This document shows, piece by piece, positions 1-6,390 of a stretch of 18,212 nucleotides of DNA. Origin of the DNA: VMCP01 sp964527775 (GTDB taxonomy: Bacteria > Bacteroidota > Bacteroidia > NS11-12g > UBA955). Location of the stretch: NCBI GenBank assembly GCA_964527775.1, contig CAZGQS010000032.1, positions 1 through 18,212 of the forward strand, read 5' to 3'. The notes under the pieces were generated by a model. That model saw only the letters and a list, made by a program, of their open reading frames with translations, made no database searches and was not told the origin of the DNA. The position numbers and the translations under genes are program-made. Position 1 is the stretch's first letter; every line of letters begins with the position of its first letter.

Positions 1-117
1 TTTGGCTGGTGGCTGCCCGCTGAGAGCTGAGAGCTGAGAGCTGACGGCTGACGGCCGATCGCTGATGGCTGATAACCGAAAACCGAAAACCGAAAACTGA
101 ACACCGATCACTGATTT
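1..117. repeat. Degenerate heptanucleotide tandem array R1 (CTGANNN/CCGANNN)
   Basis: From base 6 to base 117 the sequence reads as sixteen consecutive 7-mers in one unbroken register. Examples are CTGAGAG three times, CTGACGG twice, CCGAAAA three times, and finally CTGATTT. The array continues off the left edge of the window. Its last unit overlaps the stop codon (117-119) of the neighbouring DUF1287 gene, so the repeat starts exactly where that coding sequence ends. Confidence 0.9.
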
Positions 118-695
118 CATGGATACGAATAATGACCAATGATTTTGAAATTGAACAAACAATCTTCGAGGACTTGCCCCGCGCCAATATTGTGGATGAT
201 GAGGTACCGGTCTGCCCGATTGGATTTTATATTGGATACAATTCCAATGTGGGTGATGCCGCCGGAAAGGTTCCAACAGACAATGTCACCAGGTTGATAA
301 TCTGCGGGATCATTGGATATTTTTTTGACTTGTCCGTGCCTCTTGAAATAAGTCATCAGGTTGGGAACACGACGGTGGTCAATGTTCTTGTCGGGCTGTT
401 TGAGTCCCCAAGACTTGGGGTAAACAGAAAAGTTGCGTGACATATCTTCGTGCACCAGTTTCTGCAGGTCAATGCCCATCTTTCTGTAGGCGCGAATAAC
501 CACATCGGTGCACACACCTCGGTTTGGGGGAACATCTCCGTTGGGATATTTTATCTGGAAATAACTTGGGTCATACTGAACATTTTGAAGGGTTAAGGTA
601 ATTGCAGAATCGGCCAGTTTCTGTTGAAATACAGGGGTTTGCGCTTGGATTGGAAGGCAATAGAGGAGAAGGATGGTGAACAAGAGGCGGATCAC
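117..695 (-). CDS. DUF1287 family secreted protein
   Basis: A predicted exported protein of 192 residues from the GTG at 695. A hydrophobic signal peptide (about residues 1-19, ending in QAQ) is followed by a DUF1287 domain. Family hallmarks visible are the GVCTDVVIRAYR segment with a likely nucleophilic Cys, LVHEDM, and PGDIVCW followed by THIGIVS, where a His sits as in NlpC/P60-like folds. The enzymatic role is not established; a cell-wall or amide hydrolase is only an inference from the fold. The frame stays open upstream to an ATG at 860, but those 55 extra residues are translated heptad repeat (HQPSA-like) lying before the signal peptide, so I prefer the internal GTG. If 860 is the real start, the gene overlaps the MNT gene end by 23 bases. 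The gene is bracketed by repeat arrays on both sides. Confidence 0.8.
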   Translation of the reverse strand: MIRLLFTILLLYCLPIQAQTPVFQQKLADSAITLTLQNVQYDPSYFQIKYPNGDVPPNRGVCTDVVIRAYRKMGIDLQKLVHEDMSRNFSVYPKSWGLKQPDKNIDHRRVPNLMTYFKRHGQVKKISNDPADYQPGDIVCWNLSGGITHIGIVSNIKSNRADRYLIIHNIGAGQVLEDCLFNFKIIGHYSYP

Positions 696-709
696 GTTTA
701 GTTTAGATT

Positions 710-825
710 TTGGTCTTTGGTCTTTGGCTGACGGCTGATGGCTGACATCTGACGGCTGTCTGCAGTCGGCTGACTGCTGTACACTGAACGCTGACGGCTG
801 ATGGCTGACCGCTGTACGCTGACGC
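710..825. repeat. Mixed heptanucleotide tandem array R2 (TTGGTCT then CTGACGG)
   Basis: Bases 710-727 carry TTGGTCT units, then 728-825 is fourteen consecutive 7-mers with consensus CTGACGG (for example CTGACGG, CTGATGG, CTGACAT, CTGTACA, CTGAACG). The array joins two of the repeat dialects found elsewhere in the window. On the minus strand it is free of stop codons in the frame of the DUF1287 gene and would encode a 7-residue periodicity (SHQPSAF, SVQQSAD, CRQPSDV, SHQPSAK). Confidence 0.9.
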
Positions 826-837
826 CTCTTTGGTTTC

Positions 838-1140
838 TCAAAATTCTTCGGCAGAATCATGAATCAGTTGATAGTTTCTATTTTGGGACAAGTCAATTGT
901 TGAAATCACAGAAATATCAATAATGATGGGTAAGTCGAGTTCTTCAATTTCTTGGATTAGAGCTAATTTATCGATGAGTTTAGGATTTTCGGAAATTATT
1001 AATAGATCTAGGTCGCTATTTGGATGGTTGGAATGGTTGATTCTGCTTCCAAATGCAAGTATTGTAGAATGAGGGAATCTGTTATAAATAGTTGATTTTA
1101 CGATAGAAATTTGAGCAGATGTAAGTCCGAAATCAGCCAT
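838..1140 (-). CDS. MNT-type minimal nucleotidyltransferase (putative antitoxin)
   Basis: A small nucleotidyltransferase of 100 residues. It carries the exact family motif GSX10DXD (G31, S32, D43, D45) and a third acidic residue at D75. In HEPN/MNT (HepT/MntA) systems the MNT partner neutralises the HEPN RNase by transferring AMP to a Tyr of the HEPN motif. Its ATG overlaps the last 8 bases of the upstream HEPN gene, so the two are co-transcribed and probably translationally coupled. The assignment to the family is firm. Function as an antitoxin is inferred from motif and context; a housekeeping nucleotidyltransferase/substrate-binding pair such as HI0073/HI0074 is the alternative. Confidence 0.85.
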   Translation of the reverse strand: MADFGLTSAQISIVKSTIYNRFPHSTILAFGSRINHSNHPNSDLDLLIISENPKLIDKLALIQEIEELDLPIIIDISVISTIDLSQNRNYQLIHDSAEEF

Positions 1141-1534
1141 TTAAATGTCCTTTAAAAAAATAATTTAACTGAGATAGGGGAGTGTAAAGTTCATTTTTTA
1201 TGGTCACAACTCCTTCTTTGAACTTGGATTCCGAATAATCATGTGATAGTTGATTTCGGAGATTAATGCAGCTTAAAAAGGGTTCTGCCGATGCGATAAG
1301 TCCTTCTTTGGCTGCAAATTTAAACACCTCTTTTGGGGAAGACGGTGGTAAGAAACCGTTAAATTCTAGATATGATTTTAAAGTTTTCCAAGCTGTTTCA
1401 ACAGTGAATTCGAAGCGTTGAATTAACCCATTTTGTTCGAGCTCGTTCAATGGCTCTTGCAAAACTGCAGCTTCAAATTTTTTGAATGCGGCTTCGAAGT
1501 TTTCGTAATAAAGTTCCCACCGAGGTTTCTGCAT
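1133..1534 (-). CDS. HEPN / HI0074-type partner of the nucleotidyltransferase (putative toxin)
   Basis: A 133-residue all-helical protein of the HI0074 (nucleotidyltransferase substrate-binding, TIGR01987-like) group. Near the C-terminus it has RNQLSHDY, which fits the HEPN RNase motif RX4HXY (R93, H98, Y100); Y100 is the residue that MNT partners AMPylate in characterised HepT proteins. It is first in a two-gene operon and overlaps the MNT gene by 8 bases. A -7 box TATCTTTG lies at 1540-1547, only 5 bases before the ATG. It is divergent from the metallophosphoesterase gene. RNase toxicity is inferred. Confidence 0.82.
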   Translation of the reverse strand: MQKPRWELYYENFEAAFKKFEAAVLQEPLNELEQNGLIQRFEFTVETAWKTLKSYLEFNGFLPPSSPKEVFKFAAKEGLIASAEPFLSCINLRNQLSHDYSESKFKEGVVTIKNELYTPLSQLNYFFKGHLNG

Positions 1535-1539
1535 TGAAT

Positions 1540-1547
1540 CAAAGATA
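1540..1547 (-). promoter_or_regulatory. -7 box TATCTTTG of the HEPN/MNT operon
   Basis: It matches the Bacteroidota -7 consensus TAnnTTTG and lies 5 bases upstream of the ATG at 1534. No clear -33 TTG is visible at the usual distance. The short spacing implies almost no 5' leader. Confidence 0.5.
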
Positions 1548-1559
1548 ATAAAATTCTTC

Positions 1560-1589
1560 TTGCATTTCTGCCGAAAATTACGTATATTG
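1560..1589 (+). promoter_or_regulatory. Putative promoter TTG-N20-TATATTG of the metallophosphoesterase gene
   Basis: TTG at 1560-1562, a 20-base spacer and TATATTG at 1583-1589 resemble the Bacteroidota -33/-7 pair, with one T missing in the -7 box. The GTG start at 1592 follows within 2 bases (an alternative TTG follows within 5), so the transcript would be leaderless or nearly so. Confidence 0.45.
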
Positions 1590-1591
1590 AG

Positions 1592-2392
1592 GTGTTGGAA
1601 AAAGAAAATTATTCAAAAGAGGCGCATGTATTTATTGGTGATATTCATGGGCGTGATTCTTGGAAGAAGATTGTAGAAAGAGAAAGTGAGGCGGGAGTTT
1701 ATGTGTTTTTTGGGGACTATTTTGACGCGAAAGACCTTATTTCGGGTCCGAAGCAGTTGGAGAACTTTTACGAAATCGTAGACTTTAAGCAGCGGTTAGC
1801 GTCCGCCGGAGGCGAACAAAAAGCCGTTATGCTCTTCGGAAATCACGACTATCATTACATGCCCTGGTACACTCGTCAGCCGTATTCTGGCTATTTGCCT
1901 TACATGGCCGCAAAATACAAACGGGCGCTGGTGCAGCATTTGGGCGAAATGCAAATTGCCTATGCCAACGGTGACGTGATGTGCAGCCACGCGGGTATTT
2001 CGTATGAGTGGCTGACTTATTTCTTAGGACATTCAATCGGTGGAAAGGTTTGGTTAGAGATGACTGCTGATGAAATTGCATCGGCCGTGAATACGGCGTT
2101 CTTGGAAAATCCTCGGTATTTTGATTTCAACGGATTCAACCCGTTTGGAGATGATCCATATCAATCGCCCATTTGGGTGCGTCCCCCAGCACTGAGAAAA
2201 GCGAATTCAGAATCGTTTGAAAAGCAATTGATTCAAGTTTACGGACATACCGTGGTGAAGAATGTACGAGAGAGTTTTTCGAAGAATTTGGATGAAGAAA
2301 AAGGCAGATATTTTGCCGTTGATCTTTTGGGACAAGGGCCCTATGCAGTGGTTTTGGAAGAGGGAAATTGGCGACTATCTGGGGGTGTTTAA
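1592..2392 (+). CDS. Calcineurin-like metallophosphoesterase
   Basis: A 266-residue cytoplasmic metallophosphoesterase of the ApaH/Ser-Thr phosphatase-like type. Metal-ligand motifs appear in order: GDIHG (D17, H19), GDYFD (D42), GNHD (N84, H85), CSHAG (H133) and YGHT (H219). No signal peptide is visible. The substrate cannot be read from sequence; phosphoprotein or dinucleotide polyphosphate are possibilities. The only start that keeps the first motif comfortably inside is the GTG at 1592 (or TTG at 1595). It is transcribed divergently from the HEPN/MNT pair. Its stop overlaps the end of the convergent lectin-like gene by 18 bases, so the two mRNAs are complementary at their 3' ends. Confidence 0.88.
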   Translation: MLEKENYSKEAHVFIGDIHGRDSWKKIVERESEAGVYVFFGDYFDAKDLISGPKQLENFYEIVDFKQRLASAGGEQKAVMLFGNHDYHYMPWYTRQPYSGYLPYMAAKYKRALVQHLGEMQIAYANGDVMCSHAGISYEWLTYFLGHSIGGKVWLEMTADEIASAVNTAFLENPRYFDFNGFNPFGDDPYQSPIWVRPPALRKANSESFEKQLIQVYGHTVVKNVRESFSKNLDEEKGRYFAVDLLGQGPYAVVLEEGNWRLSGGV

Positions 2393-3295
2393 TCCGCTTT
2401 GAATAACCACGCGTCTCAAACCGTGAAGGTTGGTTTGAGCACCTGTCCAAGCTCCTGCTCCAACGTAATCACCTGCGGCGGTGAAAGAACCCAACGATGA
2501 TGTACCTAAATATTGTCCGTTATTGGTTTTAACATCGAGAAAACGGGTGCCGTCAAGATTTTTGCCGAAGTATAGTTCATGGATTTGCCACTGAGCATTA
2601 TCTAAACTAGTGAGTGTCGCGAAAGAATTAATGAGTGTTCCACTTTTGTAAACGTTCACCTGTTCGTTAAGTTCATCAAAAAATACAGAAATACCGCCTG
2701 CGTTGGCACTATGGGTTGCACTTGAGCCAATAGCGGTTGAATTGGCTCCGAAGAAAAACCAGTTTCCATCAGCATTAGATCCTCCACCGGCATAGAATTG
2801 TACTGAAATATGCAAGGGTTGATCCCAATCGATATCTTTAACCCAGTATACTTTTCCGTTCTGTCCTCCTGAATTGGGTGTTAATTGTATGAAGTTTGTT
2901 GACCAAGACGCATTACCCACAAAGGTAGCTCCGAGGCTGTTTTGCGTAGGATTGCCCTCTACGTAGTTCCATTGGAGTTCACCGGGATTGTTTTGATCTT
3001 GGAATCGTTTCCAAGTGGTACCGTCCCAAAAATAATAACCTGGAGTCACGTTGTTGGGGAAGGTGCCTGCAGTGGCCGTGTTGTACACCAACAAAGAGGT
3101 TGCAGGAGAGGTGATGGGCGACGCCGAAGTCAAGCTGGTTAATGCCACTCTTGGTATCAAAACACCTTTGGTACTGGAATTGACTTCCAACTGAGAAGAA
3201 GCGGCAGGTGATGTGGTGCCAATACCCACTTGAGACCAAGAGAAATTGCTAAATACAGAAATGCTTAAGAAAGCTAAGAATTTGCAGTGTTTCAT
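2375..3295 (-). CDS. Secreted protein with C-terminal L-type-lectin-like domain
   Basis: A 306-residue exported protein. A signal peptide ends about FSWSQ (residue 22), followed by the QVGIGTTSP, SSQLEVNSSTKG and VLIPR pattern found at the mature N-terminus of many Bacteroidota surface proteins. A GYYFWDGTTWKRF segment (about residues 86-98) follows. The last two thirds look like a concanavalin-A/legume-lectin beta sandwich: WSTNFIQLT, aromatic-rich strands, and DGNWFFFGANS in the middle. It probably acts at the cell surface in carbohydrate binding, but the ligand is unknown. No C-terminal sorting domain is obvious. The upstream region has a -7 box (TAATTTTG) and repeated AAGTCA-containing sites. 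Its 3' end overlaps the metallophosphoesterase gene. Confidence 0.75.
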   Translation of the reverse strand: MKHCKFLAFLSISVFSNFSWSQVGIGTTSPAASSQLEVNSSTKGVLIPRVALTSLTSASPITSPATSLLVYNTATAGTFPNNVTPGYYFWDGTTWKRFQDQNNPGELQWNYVEGNPTQNSLGATFVGNASWSTNFIQLTPNSGGQNGKVYWVKDIDWDQPLHISVQFYAGGGSNADGNWFFFGANSTAIGSSATHSANAGGISVFFDELNEQVNVYKSGTLINSFATLTSLDNAQWQIHELYFGKNLDGTRFLDVKTNNGQYLGTSSLGSFTAAGDYVGAGAWTGAQTNLHGLRRVVIQSGLNTPR

Positions 3296-3317
3296 TGTCT
3301 TGCAAAGAATTGAATTT

Positions 3318-3325
3318 CAAAATTA
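3318..3325 (-). promoter_or_regulatory. -7 box TAATTTTG of the lectin-like gene
   Basis: A TAnnTTTG match on the minus strand, 22 bases upstream of the ATG at 3295, so this gene has a short leader unlike several neighbours. The -33 position is occupied by one copy of the CCAAAAARGTCA repeat instead of a clear TTG, as expected for a regulated promoter. Confidence 0.45.
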
Positions 3326-3337
3326 GGGAATCAACTG

Positions 3338-3401
3338 TGACTTTTTTGGAATTTTTTCCCAAAAAGTCATAACTAATTTGGAATTAAATCCCAAAAAGTC
3401 A
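3338..3401. repeat. Three copies of a TGACTTTTTGGGA-like site
   Basis: TGACTTTTTTGGA lies at 3338-3350. Its reverse complement form CCCAAAAAGTCA lies at 3358-3369 and again at 3390-3401. The first two form an inverted pair; the last two form direct repeats 32 bases apart (about three helical turns) inside a larger imperfect 24-base direct repeat (3348-3371 and 3380-3403). The position between the divergent lectin-like and DUF1801 genes, over the -33 region of the former, suggests operator sites for an unknown regulator. Confidence 0.55.
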
Positions 3402-3495
3402 TGATTTTGAAGTGAAAGTGGGTATTAAACGAATTACCTTTAATTTCGTCTGATAAGAAATACGGTTATACATTTTCCAAGTGATAAAATTTTAA

Positions 3496-3837
3496 ATGAC
3501 TGAAATAGATCAATACATATCCCAATTTCCCGAGGAGGTTCAAGAGATTCTCAAGAAGATTCGATCGTTGATTTTGCAGTGCGCACCGGGTGCGATTGAG
3601 CTGATGAGTTACGGAATGCCTGGTTATAAATTGAATAAGAAGCCGTTGGTTTATTTTGCGGGCTACAAAAATCACATTGGATTTTACGCCACTCCCAGCG
3701 GACATACTCAGTTTCTGGGGAAGCTTTCTAAATACAAACAGGGCAAAGGATCGGTACAATTCCCGCTGAACGAAGAAATTCCGTATGACTTGATAGAGGA
3801 GATGGTGAGGTTCAGGGTGGGAGAGAATAATAAATAA
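3496..3837 (+). CDS. DUF1801 (YdhG-like) protein
   Basis: A 113-residue cytoplasmic protein of the DUF1801/YdhG family. The visible signature is an N-terminal helix (IDQYISQFPEEVQEIL), LILQCAPGAIELMSYGMPGY, PLVYFAGYKNHIGFY, and the C-terminal KGSVQFPLNEEIP segment leading to a last helix. Some relatives are described as iron chaperones (frataxin-like fold); activity here is unknown. It is a single gene starting at ATG 3496, divergent from the lectin-like gene and convergent with the membrane-protein gene that ends 3 bases beyond its stop. Confidence 0.85.
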   Translation: MTEIDQYISQFPEEVQEILKKIRSLILQCAPGAIELMSYGMPGYKLNKKPLVYFAGYKNHIGFYATPSGHTQFLGKLSKYKQGKGSVQFPLNEEIPYDLIEEMVRFRVGENNK

Positions 3838-3839
3838 AA

Positions 3840-4250
3840 TTAATTCCTTTTACTGTTAAAGAAATTCAGTAATCCTAAAATAGTAGGAGGCCACAAGCCA
3901 ATGAAAATGGCTTTGTTGGAATCCTTAAGTACAATAAAAATGTATTCGCTAAAAAATATAATGGCGATGCAAGATGTTAAGATAAGAATTTCAATTAATG
4001 TTAGTTTTTTCATGAGGGTTGTTTTGATTTTTAATAGAAGAGGATTGGAACTGATGTTGTTTAATTTTTTACCAAGTTCATCCTTCACGGTAATGTTATC
4101 TTTAGCTTGCGGAGAGTTTGCCGTTTTTGTGCGGTAGACATCATCTCCTTTATCTTGTAGGCTGTGTGCGTAAAATAGTGGGCCTAGAATAAAAGCAATG
4201 AACAATGAACTAATAATAATCGTTAACACGATTATTTCGAAATTTTGCAT
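3840..4250 (-). CDS. Hypothetical three-helix membrane protein
   Basis: A 136-residue protein I do not recognise. It has an N-terminal membrane segment (about residues 5-27), a polar charged stretch (about 30-75, with KDNITVKDELGKKLNN), then two further hydrophobic segments (about 82-105 and 113-129), and ends in NSKRN. No catalytic motif or lipobox is visible. It is a single gene, convergent with the DUF1801 gene, and lies just beyond the first tRNA-Pro remnant. Start at the ATG at 4250. It is AT-rich like the following genes. Confidence 0.55.
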   Translation of the reverse strand: MQNFEIIVLTIIISSLFIAFILGPLFYAHSLQDKGDDVYRTKTANSPQAKDNITVKDELGKKLNNISSNPLLLKIKTTLMKKLTLIEILILTSCIAIIFFSEYIFIVLKDSNKAIFIGLWPPTILGLLNFFNSKRN

Positions 4251-4384
4251 AAATAATTTTTAGTGGGAGTTTGGATGTGAATGTATCGGTACTGTTTTGT
4301 ACGCTATCGAAGGTAGGTCTAATATTCCGGGTATTTTTATTTATTAAACCTTATTTTGATGATGTGAAATTAAATTAAAAAAAA

Positions 4385-4404
4385 GCCTCAGATTAGTCTG
4401 AGGC
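4385..4404 (-). terminator. Hairpin terminator next to a decayed tRNA-Pro end
   Basis: An 8-bp stem GCCTCAGA/TCTGAGGC with a 4-base loop. On the minus strand it is followed by a run of nine T, a strong intrinsic terminator in that direction. The hairpin plus flanks (4384-4424) is nearly identical to the terminator that follows the intact tRNA-Pro at 14841-14860, through the ATTGGTCGGG that is the 3' end of the tRNA. Confidence 0.7.
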
Positions 4405-4415
4405 TTTGATTTCCA

Positions 4416-4445
4416 TTGGTCGGGGCAGAGTCAAATTCCATAGGA
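4416..4445 (-). other. Decayed tRNA-Pro 3' end (possible old attachment site)
   Basis: TTGGTCGGG (4416-4424) equals the CCA end and acceptor strand of the intact tRNA-Pro on the minus strand. A T-loop-like TTTGACTC (minus strand) follows, after which similarity fades. No gene is visible from 4251 to 4596 apart from this remnant and the terminator. I read it as the relic of an earlier attachment site; the evidence is short and partial. Confidence 0.4.
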
Positions 4446-4596
4446 TTTAGCATGGGCATCCATTAGTGAGGCCGGATTATTATCCATTTGAGATGATGGA
4501 ATGCAGTGCAGTGGGTTGTCCTAATTTTGGGATGGGATTAGCTAGGTGTATATTAAGGAAAATTAGATGTATTGATAGTTGTTTGCTTAACGGTTA

Positions 4597-5151
4597 TTAT
4601 TGAAATTTAATCCACCAATGAAATTGGTCGTCACCTATTATCAAAGCATCATTCTTTACTTTTTTCTTGGTTAAAATCTCCGCAATTCTTGTGCTGTTAA
4701 AGCATTTATTATCAACTTTTCTAAATTTTTTGACCCTCTTAATTTGAGAGTAATTACTTATGGGTAGACAATCAATAAAAACAGGAATATTGTTAAATCG
4801 TTTAACCCGACCTATTGACTTGTCATCAGCTGGGTTTAAAAACCTAATTGCTACATCACGTTCTGTTGAACCTACAACTACAGCATCAAATTCAATTTTG
4901 CTCATTGATGCCTGAACAATAGCTTCTTTAATCATTTCTTCGCTTTGTGAAGTTTGTCTTAGGCAATTCTCCAAAAATAACTTCACAGTAAAAACCTCTT
5001 CATAGTCAGAAACTGGAACACACTGCCAGAATATATATTTACCATTATATTTACTTACTTTGCATAAATCCTTGTCGTCTAAATCAGAATTTGTAAATGC
5101 TAAGCCTACTATTGACAGGATAAGTGCAAAAAGTATTCTAAATTTATTCAT
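4597..5151 (-). CDS. Hypothetical exported protein with internal duplication
   Basis: A 184-residue protein of unknown function with a signal peptide (about residues 1-20, cleavage near LAFT). The mature part contains two related halves. KVSKYNGKYIFWQCVPVSDY (from about residue 32) corresponds to RVKRFNNIPVFIDCLPISNY (from about 115), and FDAVVVGSTERDVAIRF (about 88) corresponds to NDALIIGDDQFHWWIKF (about 168). Each half has one shared Cys in the WQC/IDC position. The periplasm or cell surface is the likely location. It is a single AT-rich gene with no partner in the same operon and no recognisable promoter. Confidence 0.6.
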   Translation of the reverse strand: MNKFRILFALILSIVGLAFTNSDLDDKDLCKVSKYNGKYIFWQCVPVSDYEEVFTVKLFLENCLRQTSQSEEMIKEAIVQASMSKIEFDAVVVGSTERDVAIRFLNPADDKSIGRVKRFNNIPVFIDCLPISNYSQIKRVKKFRKVDNKCFNSTRIAEILTKKKVKNDALIIGDDQFHWWIKFQ

Positions 5152-5274
5152 TTCTAATGATTATGTTATATTAATTTAGTTGTTGTGTCCCCCAAAGTAA
5201 AAACATCCCAAACTTAACAAAAAAGTATAATTATTATCTTCCTGTTGGAACGTGGGAAACTCGGCGTGCAGCCA

Positions 5275-5300
5275 TGAAATATGGAGTTTTCCATATTTCA
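5275..5300. repeat. Perfect inverted repeat (11-bp stem, 4-base loop)
   Basis: TGAAATATGGA, loop GTTT, then TCCATATTTCA. It lies downstream of the OMP-lipoprotein operon and upstream of the 184-residue protein gene. There is no T-run after it on the minus strand, so it is not a standard intrinsic terminator; an mRNA 3'-end structure or a regulatory site are alternatives. Confidence 0.5.
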
Positions 5301-5348
5301 ACCTTAATTTTTGAAATGTTTTGGTTTATGGACCCTCAAATCATTCTT

Positions 5349-5687
5349 TTATTTCACCAGATTCTTTTTAATCTCTGCACATTTTGTTACACTAACATCA
5401 AAATTCCAATAATCGTCAGGGAACAAAATGTATTCGGTTTCATGGGCATATATTTTATAGCTAGACCCTGCCTGAAGAAGATAATTTTGGGTTTTTCCAA
5501 CTCCAAGAGTTCCTTGAAATTTCCCATCAATATCCACATCAACAGATTCACTGAAACTATTTGTTAGTATTAGCTTACCGTAATTATTTTTCTCGCAATC
5601 TCTCATCTCTGGTTCTTTTGAACAGAAGGTTGTTTGTGAGATTACTATAGCTAGAACTATATAGAGGTAAAATTTTGAACGACTCAT
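5349..5687 (-). CDS. Hypothetical lipoprotein
   Basis: A 112-residue predicted lipoprotein: a hydrophobic leader (residues 5-21) ends in TTFC with the Cys at 22 as lipidation site, followed by SKEPE. The mature part is a small beta-rich domain (GKLILTNSFSESVDVDIDG, then GTLGVGKTQNYLLQAG) that resembles PEGA-like or transthyretin-like surface modules, without a firm match. Its ATG overlaps the stop of the outer-membrane-protein gene (ATGA), so the two form an operon and are probably translationally coupled; the partner may be the barrel protein. Confidence 0.6.
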   Translation of the reverse strand: MSRSKFYLYIVLAIVISQTTFCSKEPEMRDCEKNNYGKLILTNSFSESVDVDIDGKFQGTLGVGKTQNYLLQAGSSYKIYAHETEYILFPDDYWNFDVSVTKCAEIKKNLVK

Positions 5688-6319
5688 TTTATGGTATAGT
5701 TTAAGCCTGCGCTAAAAATCCCCATTGCGCCAGCACCAATTTGCATGTCAAATCCAAGGGCACTATTAGTCAATATTTTTCCTTTAATTCCTAGAATGGT
5801 TAGGTGTGTTCCCGTAGAGGAGATCTCATAAGGATACTTTTCTGAATTTGGAACAAATACTGCATCAAAATAATCTGTTTCACCTTTGGCAATTTTTAGT
5901 CCAACTTGAACACCTGAATATAGCATGCCACCAAATTTGGCACTATTGTACCAACCTAAATTATATTTTACCATAAGTTGGTGTGCAGTGTATTTATATT
6001 GGTATAAATATAAGTTATTATCTAATCCAGCTCCACTTTGAGCACTTACATAACTATAAGAAACCCCAACAACATAGTTATCCTTTTGATGAAGTTCACA
6101 ACCTAAATAAATTGGTCCTGATGATGATGGCTGATATTCGCCTTGTAAACCTTCATAGTTGTTTACAGCTGCAATACTCAAGGCGTCAGTTGAAAACATG
6201 CCATATCCAGCGTTAATAGTAACATCGCCTTTGGTAAATGCTCTTTCCCAATTTTGTGCAAAGCTCATTTGACTTACTAGTAAAAGGGAAGTTATCAGAG
6301 TTGTTTTTTTCAAATTCAT
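5684..6319 (-). CDS. Outer-membrane beta-barrel protein, hypothetical
   Basis: A 211-residue exported protein. The signal peptide ends SFAQ (residue 22). The rest alternates polar and hydrophobic residues as in transmembrane beta strands (DVTINAGYGMF, NYVVGVSYSYVS, TAHQLMVKYNLGWY, KFGGMLYSGVQVGLKIA, TILGIKGKIL, SALGFDMQIGAGAMGIFSAGLNYTI). No specific family is recognised; length suggests an 8-strand barrel. It is first in an operon with the lipoprotein gene. The -7 box TATTTTTG lies at 6324-6331, 4 bases before the ATG. It is divergent from the XRE regulator, which may control it. Confidence 0.65.
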   Translation of the reverse strand: MNLKKTTLITSLLLVSQMSFAQNWERAFTKGDVTINAGYGMFSTDALSIAAVNNYEGLQGEYQPSSSGPIYLGCELHQKDNYVVGVSYSYVSAQSGAGLDNNLYLYQYKYTAHQLMVKYNLGWYNSAKFGGMLYSGVQVGLKIAKGETDYFDAVFVPNSEKYPYEISSTGTHLTILGIKGKILTNSALGFDMQIGAGAMGIFSAGLNYTIK

Positions 6320-6323
6320 AGTA

Positions 6324-6331
6324 CAAAAATA
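6324..6331 (-). promoter_or_regulatory. -7 box TATTTTTG of the OMP-lipoprotein operon
   Basis: A TAnnTTTG match with 4 bases to the ATG at 6319. No clear -33 TTG. It shares a 71-base intergenic region with the XRE gene promoter. Confidence 0.45.
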
Positions 6332-6354
6332 TATGCAATAAAAGTCCTAAAAAG

Positions 6355-6385
6355 TTGTTTTAGTGCATTTGAAGTTTGTATATTG
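6355..6385 (+). promoter_or_regulatory. Putative promoter TTG-N21-TATATTG of the XRE gene
   Basis: TTG at 6355-6357 and TATATTG at 6379-6385, then 5 bases to the ATG at 6391. An inverted pair TGCAATA (6334-6340) and TATTGCA (6381-6387) straddles the divergent promoters and could be a binding site for the XRE protein itself; this is speculative. Confidence 0.4.
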
Positions 6386-6390
6386 CAACT

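Noticed and set aside
132..440. Plus-strand frame of 102 codons opposite the DUF1287 gene
   Set aside because: It lies wholly inside the antisense strand of a domain with clear family motifs and has no recognisable product.
1..825. CRISPR array
   Set aside because: The repeats are 7-base tandem units without spacers, there are no cas genes, and the units drift in sequence.
5275..5300. Intrinsic terminator of the OMP-lipoprotein operon
   Set aside because: The hairpin is perfect, but no T tract follows it on the minus strand, so I list it only as an inverted repeat.
5274..5567. Plus-strand frame of 97 codons opposite the lipoprotein gene
   Set aside because: It overlaps the coding strand of a lipoprotein with signal peptide and lipobox, and starts inside the perfect inverted repeat.
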